Position numbers and translations under genes: made by a program
The notes under the pieces: generated by a model
Database searches by the model: none
What the model was told of the DNA's origin: nothing
What the model saw: the letters and a program-made list of their open reading frames with translations, nothing else
NCBI GenBank assembly: GCA_015060865.1
Contig: SUXS01000017.1
Span: 23,146 to 87,145 of the forward strand
Length of the DNA: 64,000 bases
Direction of reading: 5' to 3'
Source: Bacteroidales bacterium
GTDB lineage: Bacteria; Bacteroidota; Bacteroidia; Bacteroidales; Bacteroidaceae
Part shown: in pieces, positions 37,685 to 46,143 of the stretch
Position numbering within the stretch: position 1 is the first letter of the stretch
Layout: each line of letters begins with the position of its first letter

Positions 37685-38617
37685 TCAACACCCCTCACGA
37701 TACTTATTTTCCTCCTTGTCGTCGAGCATGCTGAGGTAGGAGGCATAGCGTGACTGGCTGATGCGGCACTCCTCTACGGCTTGGCGCACGGCACAGTGGG
37801 GCTCATGGGTGTGGGTGCAGTTGCCATAGCGGCAGTGGGCCGACTCGGCAAATATCTCGCGGAAGTAATGGCTGATCTCCTCCTCTTCCATGTCGAAGGT
37901 TCCGAAGCCCTTGACACCGGGGGTGTCGATGAGCCAACCACCATCGCCGAAGGGAAACATCTCGGAGAAGGTGGTGGTGTGCATGCCCTTGTTGTGGTAC
38001 TCGGAAATCTCGGCGGTACGCAGATGGAGGTCGGGGAGCAGGGCGTTGATGAGGGTGCTCTTGCCTACACCGGAGTTGCCGGAGAGTAGGGTGGTCTTGC
38101 CTGTGAGAGAGGCACGCACCTTGTCGAGTCCGTCGCCATTGAGAGCCGAAACGCAGGAGCACTCGTAGCCAATGGTATTATAAAGGTGTACGATGGCATC
38201 GAGATAGCGGCGTTCGTCCTCATTGTAGCGGTCCACCTTGTTGAACACGATATGTACGGGGATGCGGTAGGCTTCGGCAGTGGCGAGGAAGCGGTCGATG
38301 AAAACGGTAGAGGTCTCGGGGTAGTTGATGGTGACGATGAGCAGGCACATATCGACATTGGCGGCAAGGATGTGCGACTGCTTCGAGAGGTTCGAGGCAC
38401 GACGTATGATGTAGTTGCGCCGTTCTTGGATGTCGGTAATATAAGATATGCCGTCGACGGGTGAGGTAATGGTCACCCGATCGCCGACGGCCACAGGATT
38501 GGTACTGCGGATGCCCTTGAGTCGGAAGTTGCCTTTGATACGGCAGTCGACGAGGCTTCCCTCATCGGTCTTCACGATGTATTGGCTTCCGGTGTTCTTG
38601 ATTACGAGTCCAAGCAT
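37685..38617 (-). CDS. rsgA: ribosome small-subunit biogenesis GTPase
   Basis: 310 residues. N-terminal OB fold, then a circularly permuted GTPase in the order G4 (FNKVD), G1 (GNSGVGKST) and G3 (DTPG), followed by a zinc-binding C-terminus with C-R-Y-G-N-C-T-H and a later HC pair. RsgA checks 30S maturation. It lies after frr, separated by a heptamer inverted-repeat array. Confidence 0.97.
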   Translation of the reverse strand: MLGLVIKNTGSQYIVKTDEGSLVDCRIKGNFRLKGIRSTNPVAVGDRVTITSPVDGISYITDIQERRNYIIRRASNLSKQSHILAANVDMCLLIVTINYPETSTVFIDRFLATAEAYRIPVHIVFNKVDRYNEDERRYLDAIVHLYNTIGYECSCVSALNGDGLDKVRASLTGKTTLLSGNSGVGKSTLINALLPDLHLRTAEISEYHNKGMHTTTFSEMFPFGDGGWLIDTPGVKGFGTFDMEEEEISHYFREIFAESAHCRYGNCTHTHEPHCAVRQAVEECRISQSRYASYLSMLDDKEENKYREGC

Positions 38618-38624
38618 GATAAAA

Positions 38625-38719
38625 GTTGAAAGTGTATAGATGAAAGATGAAAGTCACATCGTTATAGATGGATATACTCGCAAACAGAAATTTTCATCTT
38701 TCATCTTTCGACTTTCATC
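38625..38719. repeat. heptamer array with inverted arms (GATGAAA) between frr and rsgA
   Basis: Left arm 38625-38652 reads as four 7-bp words (GTTGAAA, GTGTATA, GATGAAA, GATGAAA). Right arm 38692-38719 is the inverse of GATGAAA, GTCGAAA, GATGAAA, GATGAAA. The arms can form a long stem around a 39-nt loop. The word is unrelated to that near era/der, but period and layout are the same. Confidence 0.85.
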
Positions 38720-38724
38720 TCGTT

Positions 38725-39276
38725 TTACACGGTCATGATCTCCTTCTCCTTGTCTGCATAGAGCCCATCCACCTTCTTAATGTACTTGTCGTGCAGCTTC
38801 TGGAGCTTTTCTTCGCCGTCTTTCTGTACGTCTTCGGGCATGCCGTCCTTAACGGCCTTCTTTAATGCGTCAATGCAGTCGCGGCGAGCGTTGCGGATGC
38901 TAATCTTGGCATTTTCGGCTACCTCCTTACATTGCTTGGCGAGTTGCTTACGGCGTTCCTCGGTGAGGGGAGGTATGCCGAGACGGATGATTTCACCATT
39001 GTTCTCGGGAGTGATGCCTACGGGAGAGTCGATAATGGCTTTCTCGATGACGCGGAACATGTTCTTGTCCCAAGGCTTGATGGCGATGGTGCGTGCATCG
39101 GGGGTAGTGATAGAGGCTACACCTGTCAAGGGTACCATAGTACCGTATGAGTCTACACGGATACCGTCAAGGATACGGGTGTTGGCTTTGCCGGCACGGA
39201 TGCGGGCGAGTTCGTCTTCAACGTGGAGGATGGCCATCTCCATCATCTCCTGTGCTTCGTTCAAATATTCCTGCAT
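38725..39276 (-). CDS. frr: ribosome recycling factor
   Basis: 183 residues, normal RRF length. N-terminal helix with [24 protein letters not shown] and the C-terminal [28 protein letters not shown] helix are both diagnostic. It splits post-termination ribosomes with EF-G. pyrH, its usual neighbour, is not in the window. Confidence 0.98.
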   Translation of the reverse strand: MQEYLNEAQEMMEMAILHVEDELARIRAGKANTRILDGIRVDSYGTMVPLTGVASITTPDARTIAIKPWDKNMFRVIEKAIIDSPVGITPENNGEIIRLGIPPLTEERRKQLAKQCKEVAENAKISIRNARRDCIDALKKAVKDGMPEDVQKDGEEKLQKLHDKYIKKVDGLYADKEKEIMTV

Positions 39277-39280
39277 ATTG

Positions 39281-39398
39281 TTTTAAGTTTTTAAGTTTTG
39301 TAAGTTCTTAAGTTGATTGGCTCTGGGGCTATTTCGGTTTGTAGTGTTTTTAAGGTACAAACTTATAAACTCAAAAACTTACAAACTCAAATAGTAAA
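39281..39398. repeat. octamer array with inverted arms (TAAGTTTN) upstream of frr
   Basis: Left arm 39281-39314 and right arm 39358-39391 are built from words around AAGTT. In the right arm, read on the minus strand, AGTTT recurs every 8 bp four times. The left arm spacing is 8, 9 and 8. The arms are near inverse repeats. The same 8-bp period recurs at 62093-62135. Confidence 0.7.
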
Positions 39399-39486
39399 GC
39401 CAAAGGTAGTCGGTTTTTTCGTTTTTTGCAACAGTTTTTTTGCATATGTATATAAATATGGTTGTTTTTCTTGTTTTTTTCGACTT

Positions 39487-39521
39487 TTTGTTTCAGAGTT
39501 TGGGATAAGTTACTATATTTG
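39487..39521 (+). promoter_or_regulatory. probable promoter of the VTC/DUF4956 cluster
   Basis: TATATTTG (39514-39521) is a perfect -7 box. TTTG at 39487-39490 is 23 bp upstream, slightly beyond the usual spacing. Predicted start about 39528, only some 23 nt before the ATG. Confidence 0.55.
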
Positions 39522-39550
39522 CACAAATTCGTATCGTACGGCTATATACT

Positions 39551-40312
39551 ATGGAACAACAGATATTGCAACTGCTCGACAAGCTGCCACCCATCTCGCT
39601 TTCCGAGATGAAGGATATAAAGCTGATGAACCGTATAGACAAGAAATATCTTGCTACGATTGACCAGTTGCAGCAATTGCTCGCCATGGCGCAGGGCAAG
39701 TATATGGTGCAGCAGATAGAGGGCAAGCGTTACAACCGTTATCATACTATCTATCTGGACACTCCCGATGAGGAGATGTATACGATGCACCATAACGGCC
39801 GTATCGTGAGACAGAAGGTGAGGGTGCGTACTTATATGGACTCGGGCGATACCTTCCTCGAAGTGAAAAACAAGAACAACCACGGGCGCACCAAGAAGAA
39901 GCGTATGACCGTGGGCAGCATACATTCGCTGCACGAAGATGGGGGCGACACCCTACTGGCCAAGCATGCCAACTATTTGCTCGATGACCTCGTGCCCAAA
40001 GTGGAGAATCACTTTGAGCGCATCACACTGGTCAACATGGCCAAAACTGAGCGTCTCACCATCGACTGCCATGTAAAGTTCCACCATTGGGAAACCGATA
40101 TTGAAGATACCTTTGACCGATTGGTCATCATCGAACTCAAGCGCGACGGTAATGTGTACTCGCCTGTAAAGAGCATGTTGCGCGAGTTGCGCATCAAGCC
40201 CTCGGGATTCAGCAAATACTGCATAGGGTCGGCACTGACCAAGCCTACACTTAAGCAGGGCAATTTCAAACCGAGATTTGTAAGAATAAATAAACTATTA
40301 AATAATCATTGA
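39551..40312 (+). CDS. VTC-domain (polyphosphate polymerase-like) protein
   Basis: 253 residues forming one CYTH-type tunnel domain. The VTC signature is present: LMNRIDKKYLAT, the basic strand RQKVRVRTY, FLEVKNK, and a late VIIELKRDG. In yeast Vtc4 this fold makes polyphosphate from ATP. Bacterial stand-alone VTC genes next to DUF4956 and CotH genes are widespread but their product is not established. First gene of the cluster; DUF4956 begins 8 bp after its stop. Confidence 0.88.
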   Translation: MEQQILQLLDKLPPISLSEMKDIKLMNRIDKKYLATIDQLQQLLAMAQGKYMVQQIEGKRYNRYHTIYLDTPDEEMYTMHHNGRIVRQKVRVRTYMDSGDTFLEVKNKNNHGRTKKKRMTVGSIHSLHEDGGDTLLAKHANYLLDDLVPKVENHFERITLVNMAKTERLTIDCHVKFHHWETDIEDTFDRLVIIELKRDGNVYSPVKSMLRELRIKPSGFSKYCIGSALTKPTLKQGNFKPRFVRINKLLNNH

Positions 40313-40319
40313 CAGTATT

Positions 40320-41060
40320 ATGGGAAACCTTTTGAACCTTATTGCCGGAGGGACCAACGCCCTTGCCATGGCAGCTGAAGAGATGGATATGGATGTACAA
40401 CCGTTGGCTGATGCGCTGATGACCTCCATGTGGGCCGACTGGGGTGCTTTGACCGAGTTGCTTATCCGCTTCGTGCTCAACACGGCAGTTATTGCGCTCA
40501 TCGTGCGTGTATTCTACTACCCCAAGAGCAAGCGTCGCGACTATTTCTTTACCTTCATCCTGATTTCGATCAGCGTATTCCTGCTCATCTTCCTGATGGG
40601 TGGTGTGAAGTTGAAGATTGGCTTCGCTCTCGGTCTGTTTGCCATCTTTGGTATCATCCGCTACCGTACCGAATCGGTGCCCATTCGCGAGATGACTTAC
40701 CTCTTCTTGATTATCGCCGTGAGCGCCATCAATGGCCTGGCTACCAGCATCAGCTATATAGAGTTGTTGGCTACCAACCTGCTCTTTATCCTCTCTATAT
40801 GGATATGTGAGAGCAACCGTTACGTGAAGCATGTGGCCAGCAAGTTGGTGTTGTATGATAACATCCGCCTCATCACCCCCGAGCACGAGGAAGAATTGAT
40901 AGAGGACCTCAAGAAACGCACTGGACTGAATATCCTGCGTATAGAGGTGGGTGCTATCGACTTCTCTAAGGATACCGCCATGGTGAAGGTCTATTACGAA
41001 CCGTTGACCAACGAAATCAATAGTGTTGACAACGTGGGCCGACTGCCCAAGATGGGATAA
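40320..41060 (+). CDS. DUF4956 integral membrane protein
   Basis: 246 residues with about four membrane helices (about 45-63, 73-90, 96-112, 122-150). The conserved family core GFALGLFAIFGIIRYRTESVPIREMTYLF follows helix 3, and a soluble C-terminal domain (about 165-246) has ferredoxin-like alternation. DUF4956 proteins accompany VTC-domain proteins in many phyla, which suggests a membrane partner of the polymerase (inference). No catalytic residues are known. Confidence 0.88.
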   Translation: MGNLLNLIAGGTNALAMAAEEMDMDVQPLADALMTSMWADWGALTELLIRFVLNTAVIALIVRVFYYPKSKRRDYFFTFILISISVFLLIFLMGGVKLKIGFALGLFAIFGIIRYRTESVPIREMTYLFLIIAVSAINGLATSISYIELLATNLLFILSIWICESNRYVKHVASKLVLYDNIRLITPEHEEELIEDLKKRTGLNILRIEVGAIDFSKDTAMVKVYYEPLTNEINSVDNVGRLPKMG

Positions 41061-41069
41061 GCTTTTTGT

Positions 41070-41141
41070 ATGCATACATTGCAAAACAAGACATACATGA
41101 ACTAAACCTTTTACATGCATGTACCATTTTAGTATATGCAT
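41070..41141. promoter_or_regulatory. three ATGCAT-centred palindromes before the DUF2490 gene
   Basis: GTATGCATAC (41068-41077), ACATGCATGT (41113-41122) and TATGCATGTA (41135-41144) share the ATGCAT core at 41070, 41115 and 41136. The last two are 21 bp apart. Could be operators for the downstream genes; no binding protein is known. Confidence 0.4.
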
Positions 41142-41202
41142 GTATTCTTTCAGAATCTTTTCAGGATTTCACCCTTATTTTGCCGAGCAAAACAACAGAA
41201 CT

Positions 41203-42015
41203 ATGAATAAAAGGAATCGAATCTTAGCCTTAGGCAGCTTACTATTGGCAACAACCCTCACTTGGGCACAAAGTGACTTTGGCGTATGGGAAAGTGTAGA
41301 GTTATCAACCAAACTGAACAAACAATTTGAATTATCTCTGGAGGGTGAGCTACGTACTCATGACTATTCTGCAGAAATAGAGCGTATGACAGCAGGCATT
41401 GGTCTGTCATACAAAAACAAGAAAATACCATTCTTAAAAGCAGATATAGGATATTCCATTTTGGGCATGCAAAATCCAAGAGAAACGACAATCAAATATC
41501 GTGACGATGACCCGACCATTCCCAAACACAAGAATGTAGATGCCTCATATTGGTATACACGGCACCGAGCAACAGCATCATTAACAGGTTCCCTTAAAGT
41601 TGGACGGTTCAAGTTCTCTCTTCGTGAACGTTACCAATTCACCCACCGCATGGCTGCAGAATGTTCTCGCGAACGCTACTATTATTTCTATATCCCAGGC
41701 ATGATTAGCCAATGGGATGAGAACCCTGAGTATCTTACTGATGCTAAAACTGTCAAGAATGACCATAAACTCCGAACACGTTTATCTGCTAGTTACGACA
41801 TAAAAGGATCTAAATTTGAGCCATTCGCAGAAGTCGAAATTTACAATCAGTTAGACAATGCCTTGCAATTTGACAAGATACGCTACACATTAGGGACCGA
41901 GTACAAAGTGAGCAAGAAGGCCAAGTTCAACCTATTCTACCGCTATCAAGATTATAGTGATATTGACGATATTAGCGGACATATTCTGGGCCTAGGCATT
42001 TCCATGGAATTATAA
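41203..42015 (+). CDS. DUF2490 outer-membrane beta-barrel protein
   Basis: 270 residues from the ATG at 41203, giving a signal peptide cut after TWA (an in-frame ATG at 41119 lacks one). The mature part is a run of alternating beta strands (DFGVWESVELSTKLNKQFELSLEGELRT ... KFNLFYRYQDYSD) ending in the hydrophobic GLGISMEL, which is the pattern of small outer-membrane barrels of the DUF2490 family. Role unknown; in this cluster it may carry a product or a structural polymer to the surface. Confidence 0.82.
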   Translation: MNKRNRILALGSLLLATTLTWAQSDFGVWESVELSTKLNKQFELSLEGELRTHDYSAEIERMTAGIGLSYKNKKIPFLKADIGYSILGMQNPRETTIKYRDDDPTIPKHKNVDASYWYTRHRATASLTGSLKVGRFKFSLRERYQFTHRMAAECSRERYYYFYIPGMISQWDENPEYLTDAKTVKNDHKLRTRLSASYDIKGSKFEPFAEVEIYNQLDNALQFDKIRYTLGTEYKVSKKAKFNLFYRYQDYSDIDDISGHILGLGISMEL

Positions 42016-42027
42016 AAAACAACAGCT

Positions 42028-42492
42028 ATGATAAAAAGGTTTATTCACGCGTTATTGCTACTCATTATTTTCACGACACAAATACTTGGGCAGCAGATTA
42101 CAGTAGAAACGGATGGTGGTTATACCCGGTTCAATCAGTCATACGAGCAAAGCAAAATAGTTTTCAACAACGGGCAGATGGAGTTTTACGTTGCCGGCGA
42201 GGTAATCAACACATTCAAGATCAAAGATATCCTGCGAATATTCTTCTATACTGATGGAACTTCAATAGACCAACAAACATCATCCCAAGCCATCATTTAT
42301 TCTTCTTCCACAGATGAGCTCATTATCAACGCCCATCCAGGATGCATCACTAATATATATCACACAAACGGGGAATGCGTCCTCTCGCACATGCAGACCA
42401 TAGCCAATCAAAGAATTAGCCTTTCATCCTTACCATCGGCAACATATGTGGTAACGACAGGAAGTAAAACCACTAAAATCGTCAAGCAATGA
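42028..42492 (+). CDS. small secreted protein with T9SS-like C-terminal domain
   Basis: 154 residues: signal peptide 1-21 (cleaved after ILG), a short beta-rich part about 22-85, and a C-terminal region (about 90-154) with GCITNIYHTNGECVLSHMQ...SLPSATYVVTTGSKTTKIVKQ, the common form of T9SS type A sorting domains. Almost nothing lies between signal peptide and sorting domain, so the mature cargo is tiny. It overlaps the next gene by 4 bp (ATGA), so the two are probably translated together. Confidence 0.7.
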   Translation: MIKRFIHALLLLIIFTTQILGQQITVETDGGYTRFNQSYEQSKIVFNNGQMEFYVAGEVINTFKIKDILRIFFYTDGTSIDQQTSSQAIIYSSSTDELIINAHPGCITNIYHTNGECVLSHMQTIANQRISLSSLPSATYVVTTGSKTTKIVKQ

Positions 42493-44183
42493 AACGAACG
42501 CTCTTATTATCTTTCATTTTATTAATAAGCATATCTTCTTGGGGCACCAACCAGTCTCCCGCAGACTTCCGTGTTGTGTGCAAAGATGGGACTACATTCT
42601 TCTACCCAGGAACAGACACTGAGATGACATTCAACGAGGATGGCACTATTCTCTTTATCAATAATACGGGAGCAACATCCAAACACCCTTTCTCTGCAGA
42701 TTTTGCCCTAGACGCCATTGAAGCCATTGAATTTGCTGCGCCCAACTCATATCAAGACAAATATAGTTTTATGCCTCCTACCATAGATGTAGCCATAGAT
42801 CCCTCAGATGACACCTCGTACACCGAGATTCCAGAAGAAGTCATAACCGATGACACACACGACGACTATGGAGATTTCATTGAGAACTATATTCCCAGCA
42901 ACCGAGTTACCATAACCTACAATGGCACATCTGCAACCTATACAAAAGCGCCAAGCGGTGTAATGGTTATGGCCAATGGAGCCGATATTACCATCATATC
43001 TACCAAAAAGAATATCGCCTACACCTTAAAGGGAACTACAACCAACGGCTCGTTCAAACTATATTCCGACTACAAGACTCAAGTGACACTTGATAACGTT
43101 TCTATCACCAACACTGACGGAGCAGCCATCAATATACAATCGGGGAAAACAATCATGGTAGAGGTTAAGGATGGGACAAACAACACCCTCGAAGATGGCA
43201 CTACCTACACGATGGTTACCAACGAAAGCCAAAAAGGAACATTCTTTAGCGAAGGTCAATTGGTATTTACAGGAAATGGAGTCCTGAACATAAAGAGTAA
43301 TTATGGACATGGTTTGGCCAGCGACGACTATATCCGCATCCGACAAGGATATATCAATATCCATTCTATTCGCGATGGTATTCACACGAATGACCGTTTC
43401 CTTATGTATAAAGGAACAATAAATGTCCAAGCTAAAGAAGACGGCATTGATGTAGGTAAGGGATATGTTGAGCTTTATGGTGGCGAACTCACTATAAATG
43501 CCGGTGACGAAGGCCTCACAGCCTCTTATGAAGGCGAAGATGATGGTACTATTGACCCTCTCATTACCCCATACATCGCCATCAAGGGAGGACTAACCAA
43601 AGTAAACACCATTGGCGACAAAGGACATGGCATACGCGCCATGGCATCTTTAAGCATGACCGGAGGCATCTTGCAAGTCACAACAGAAGGGGCAGGTTCC
43701 AAGGCTATTATGGCTGAAGGCGACATACGACTTACTGGTGGAAAACTTACAGCCTTTACAACAGGAAGTGCTTTATACGAAAGTGACATCAACGAGCTAT
43801 CATCCTCTGCTGCATTGCGTTCTAAAGGCACCCTCACGATAGAGGATATGACTATCGGTTTGAAGAGCACTGGTAAAGGAGCCAAAGCCATCAACAACAT
43901 AGGTGACATCATCCTTAGAAATTGTACACTGACAGCACTAACAACAGGTGAAAACCACAAGACCAACGATCTCGACTCACATTCGCGCGGAATCATTACA
44001 GATGGCAATTTGACAGCAGAGGGTTGCACTGTCCACATAAAATCTTACGACGAAGCTATCCAATGCGGACAACACTGTAACCTGAGCAACACCATTGCCT
44101 ATGCATTCTGCAAAAAGGGATCACAAACCCAACATGCAACATACGCCCTCACGGGGAGTTATCTCATAGGAGGGTATTGGTAA
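42489..44183 (+). CDS. secreted carbohydrate-binding beta-helix protein (Cthe_2159-like)
   Basis: 564 residues with a signal peptide (1-19). Residues about 135-540 form a repetitive right-handed beta-helix with recurring units such as LDNVSITNTDGAAINIQSGK, GVLNIKSNYGHGLASDDY and GGELTINAGDEGLTA, matching the Cthe_2159 family, which binds acidic polysaccharide and Ca2+. Related proteins commonly neighbour CotH and VTC genes. Residues 95-130 are acidic and Thr/Asp-rich, a likely linker. Catalysis is not expected. Confidence 0.83.
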   Translation: MKRTLLLSFILLISISSWGTNQSPADFRVVCKDGTTFFYPGTDTEMTFNEDGTILFINNTGATSKHPFSADFALDAIEAIEFAAPNSYQDKYSFMPPTIDVAIDPSDDTSYTEIPEEVITDDTHDDYGDFIENYIPSNRVTITYNGTSATYTKAPSGVMVMANGADITIISTKKNIAYTLKGTTTNGSFKLYSDYKTQVTLDNVSITNTDGAAINIQSGKTIMVEVKDGTNNTLEDGTTYTMVTNESQKGTFFSEGQLVFTGNGVLNIKSNYGHGLASDDYIRIRQGYINIHSIRDGIHTNDRFLMYKGTINVQAKEDGIDVGKGYVELYGGELTINAGDEGLTASYEGEDDGTIDPLITPYIAIKGGLTKVNTIGDKGHGIRAMASLSMTGGILQVTTEGAGSKAIMAEGDIRLTGGKLTAFTTGSALYESDINELSSSAALRSKGTLTIEDMTIGLKSTGKGAKAINNIGDIILRNCTLTALTTGENHKTNDLDSHSRGIITDGNLTAEGCTVHIKSYDEAIQCGQHCNLSNTIAYAFCKKGSQTQHATYALTGSYLIGGYW

Positions 44184-44192
44184 ACATTATCA

Positions 44193-46109
44193 ATGATTGC
44201 ATTCACTCCCCTAACAATATCCCATGCAGCTACCCTGCGTACCTATACCATGCAGAGTAGTTGCATGAATTGTGACATGAATGTAGCTAACCTATGCAGT
44301 TGGCAATTCCTATATCATACAGAATATGCCATTAAGGAGGGATTCCTCCTTTTACGTTTTCTCATAAACGGACAAATCACCTATATGATGCCCATAGGCA
44401 AAGGGGACCTACGCCATGTGCTCATGCAGCTGCAGGCAGATGCTCATTGCATGGGTGATTCGTTTCGTCTCGCTTGTGTATGTCCATGTGCACAAAAGTA
44501 CATTGAGGAGGCATTTCCTGAAACATTTCAGTTTTCCTGCAATCGTGACTCTGCCGACTACATCTATCTAAGAGAGAGCCTAGCCAGCTTAAGCGGGAAG
44601 AAACTACAACCCAAGCGCAATCACATAAGCAAGTTCAAACGCTTGTATCCTAATTACGTCTATCGGCCTTTAAGTCCAGAACTTGTCACAGAATGTTTGC
44701 GAGTAGCCGAACAATGGTACATAAGCAACGACTACCACAAACAATCCAGCATGAAGGCTGAGCTACAGATGATGCGTACGGCACTTGCGCACATGGATGA
44801 ATTGCAGATTATAGGAGGCACTCTTTTTGTCGACGAGCAAATGATTGCTTTTACCTTTGGCGCTTATATCAACCAAGAGACATTTGACGTATGTGTCGAA
44901 AAGGCCGACACCAGCTACGAAGGGGCATATGCCATGATTAACCATCTCTTCGTCTGCCAGCTACCCGAGAATATCAAATATGTCAACCGGGAAGAAGACT
45001 TAGGCATTGAAGGGTTACGTAAGGCCAAACTCTCTTATCAACCCGCGCTCATCTTGGACAAGATGACTGGGAGTGCTATCGTTGTTCCCGAAACAGACAT
45101 GGAACGGGATATACGTCTTGAGACGCGCCGCCTTTGGGAGCATTCTTTTACAGATTCGCAAGCATTTGTCAACCTCTATTTTAGCAAGAAGTTTCAGGCC
45201 AAACGCAACGAAACACTCATCCGTGAACAGCACGTTGTAGCGGCTCTACAGAGGCTCCCCTACCCTATGACTTATGGGGACAGATTGATTGCAGCTTCCT
45301 ATATATCGGGAGCCTGCACGGAAGAGAACTACCGTCGCCGTGGACTGATGAGCGAGTTATTACTCCAAGCCCATCGCTCCATGCACACAGAAGGCAGTTT
45401 ATTCAGCTTCCTTATTCCGGCCACCCCAGAGCTATTTGATTATTATGCCAAGTTTGGCTATACACCATGTTTCCGCTATAGCCAGAAAACGATACAGATA
45501 GACTATACGAAAGAGACTGATAATTCAATCACCATAGCCCCATCAAAGTTTCCACCCTTAGGTTACATTCGTACCATGATGCAGCAGCGTCCCATGTGTA
45601 TCCAACACCCTATCAGTGACCTGGAAGTTGTAATCGAGGATTGTTCCTTGGGAAATGACACTATCTGGGAGGCCACACTAGGCAATACAACCAAAGCGGT
45701 GGCCATATGCCGTACAAGTTCTAAAGGCGTATGCCTACGCGAGTATGTATATGACGATGAAGCCTCGTTCAAAGCTTTGGTTACGGGCATCGCCGCCCAT
45801 TATGGCCAGGCCCAAATTGACATTATTGATATCAAAGCCGACAAAGGAAACTACCTAGGAATGGCACGCATTATACATGCCAAGGCCATGCTTGAGGCTC
45901 ATGCCACACTTCATCCAGACAAAGACTTATGGATATACCTGACAGATCCGGCAATACCATCCAACGATGGCAGCTATCATATCACCAAAGGGGAATGCAT
46001 CTTCCTACCAGAAAGACTACCCCAAACTAAAGAATACTCCATTGCTACACTCTCACATACCATTCTCACAGAAGAGAATCCACTCATGACCCTCATGATG
46101 AATGATTAG
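44193..46109 (+). CDS. fused DUF2156 (LPG-synthase C-like) and Eis-type GNAT acetyltransferase
   Basis: 638 residues with no signal peptide. Residues about 1-290 resemble DUF2156, a double-GNAT fold also found in phosphatidylglycerol lysyltransferases (CPCAQKYIEEAFPETFQFSCNRDSADYIYLRESLASLSGKKLQPKRNHISKFKRLYP). Residues about 300-638 form an Eis-like GNAT with the acetyl-CoA loop EENYRRRGLMSELL. In Bacteroidales these are usually two separate genes, so this is a fusion. Substrates are unknown. It is 9 bp after the beta-helix gene and convergent with cotH, so it may belong to the same transcript. Confidence 0.82.
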   Translation: MIAFTPLTISHAATLRTYTMQSSCMNCDMNVANLCSWQFLYHTEYAIKEGFLLLRFLINGQITYMMPIGKGDLRHVLMQLQADAHCMGDSFRLACVCPCAQKYIEEAFPETFQFSCNRDSADYIYLRESLASLSGKKLQPKRNHISKFKRLYPNYVYRPLSPELVTECLRVAEQWYISNDYHKQSSMKAELQMMRTALAHMDELQIIGGTLFVDEQMIAFTFGAYINQETFDVCVEKADTSYEGAYAMINHLFVCQLPENIKYVNREEDLGIEGLRKAKLSYQPALILDKMTGSAIVVPETDMERDIRLETRRLWEHSFTDSQAFVNLYFSKKFQAKRNETLIREQHVVAALQRLPYPMTYGDRLIAASYISGACTEENYRRRGLMSELLLQAHRSMHTEGSLFSFLIPATPELFDYYAKFGYTPCFRYSQKTIQIDYTKETDNSITIAPSKFPPLGYIRTMMQQRPMCIQHPISDLEVVIEDCSLGNDTIWEATLGNTTKAVAICRTSSKGVCLREYVYDDEASFKALVTGIAAHYGQAQIDIIDIKADKGNYLGMARIIHAKAMLEAHATLHPDKDLWIYLTDPAIPSNDGSYHITKGECIFLPERLPQTKEYSIATLSHTILTEENPLMTLMMND

Positions 46110-46143
46110 CCATCATTCATGTCTTCAAAGATAGTACTAACAG

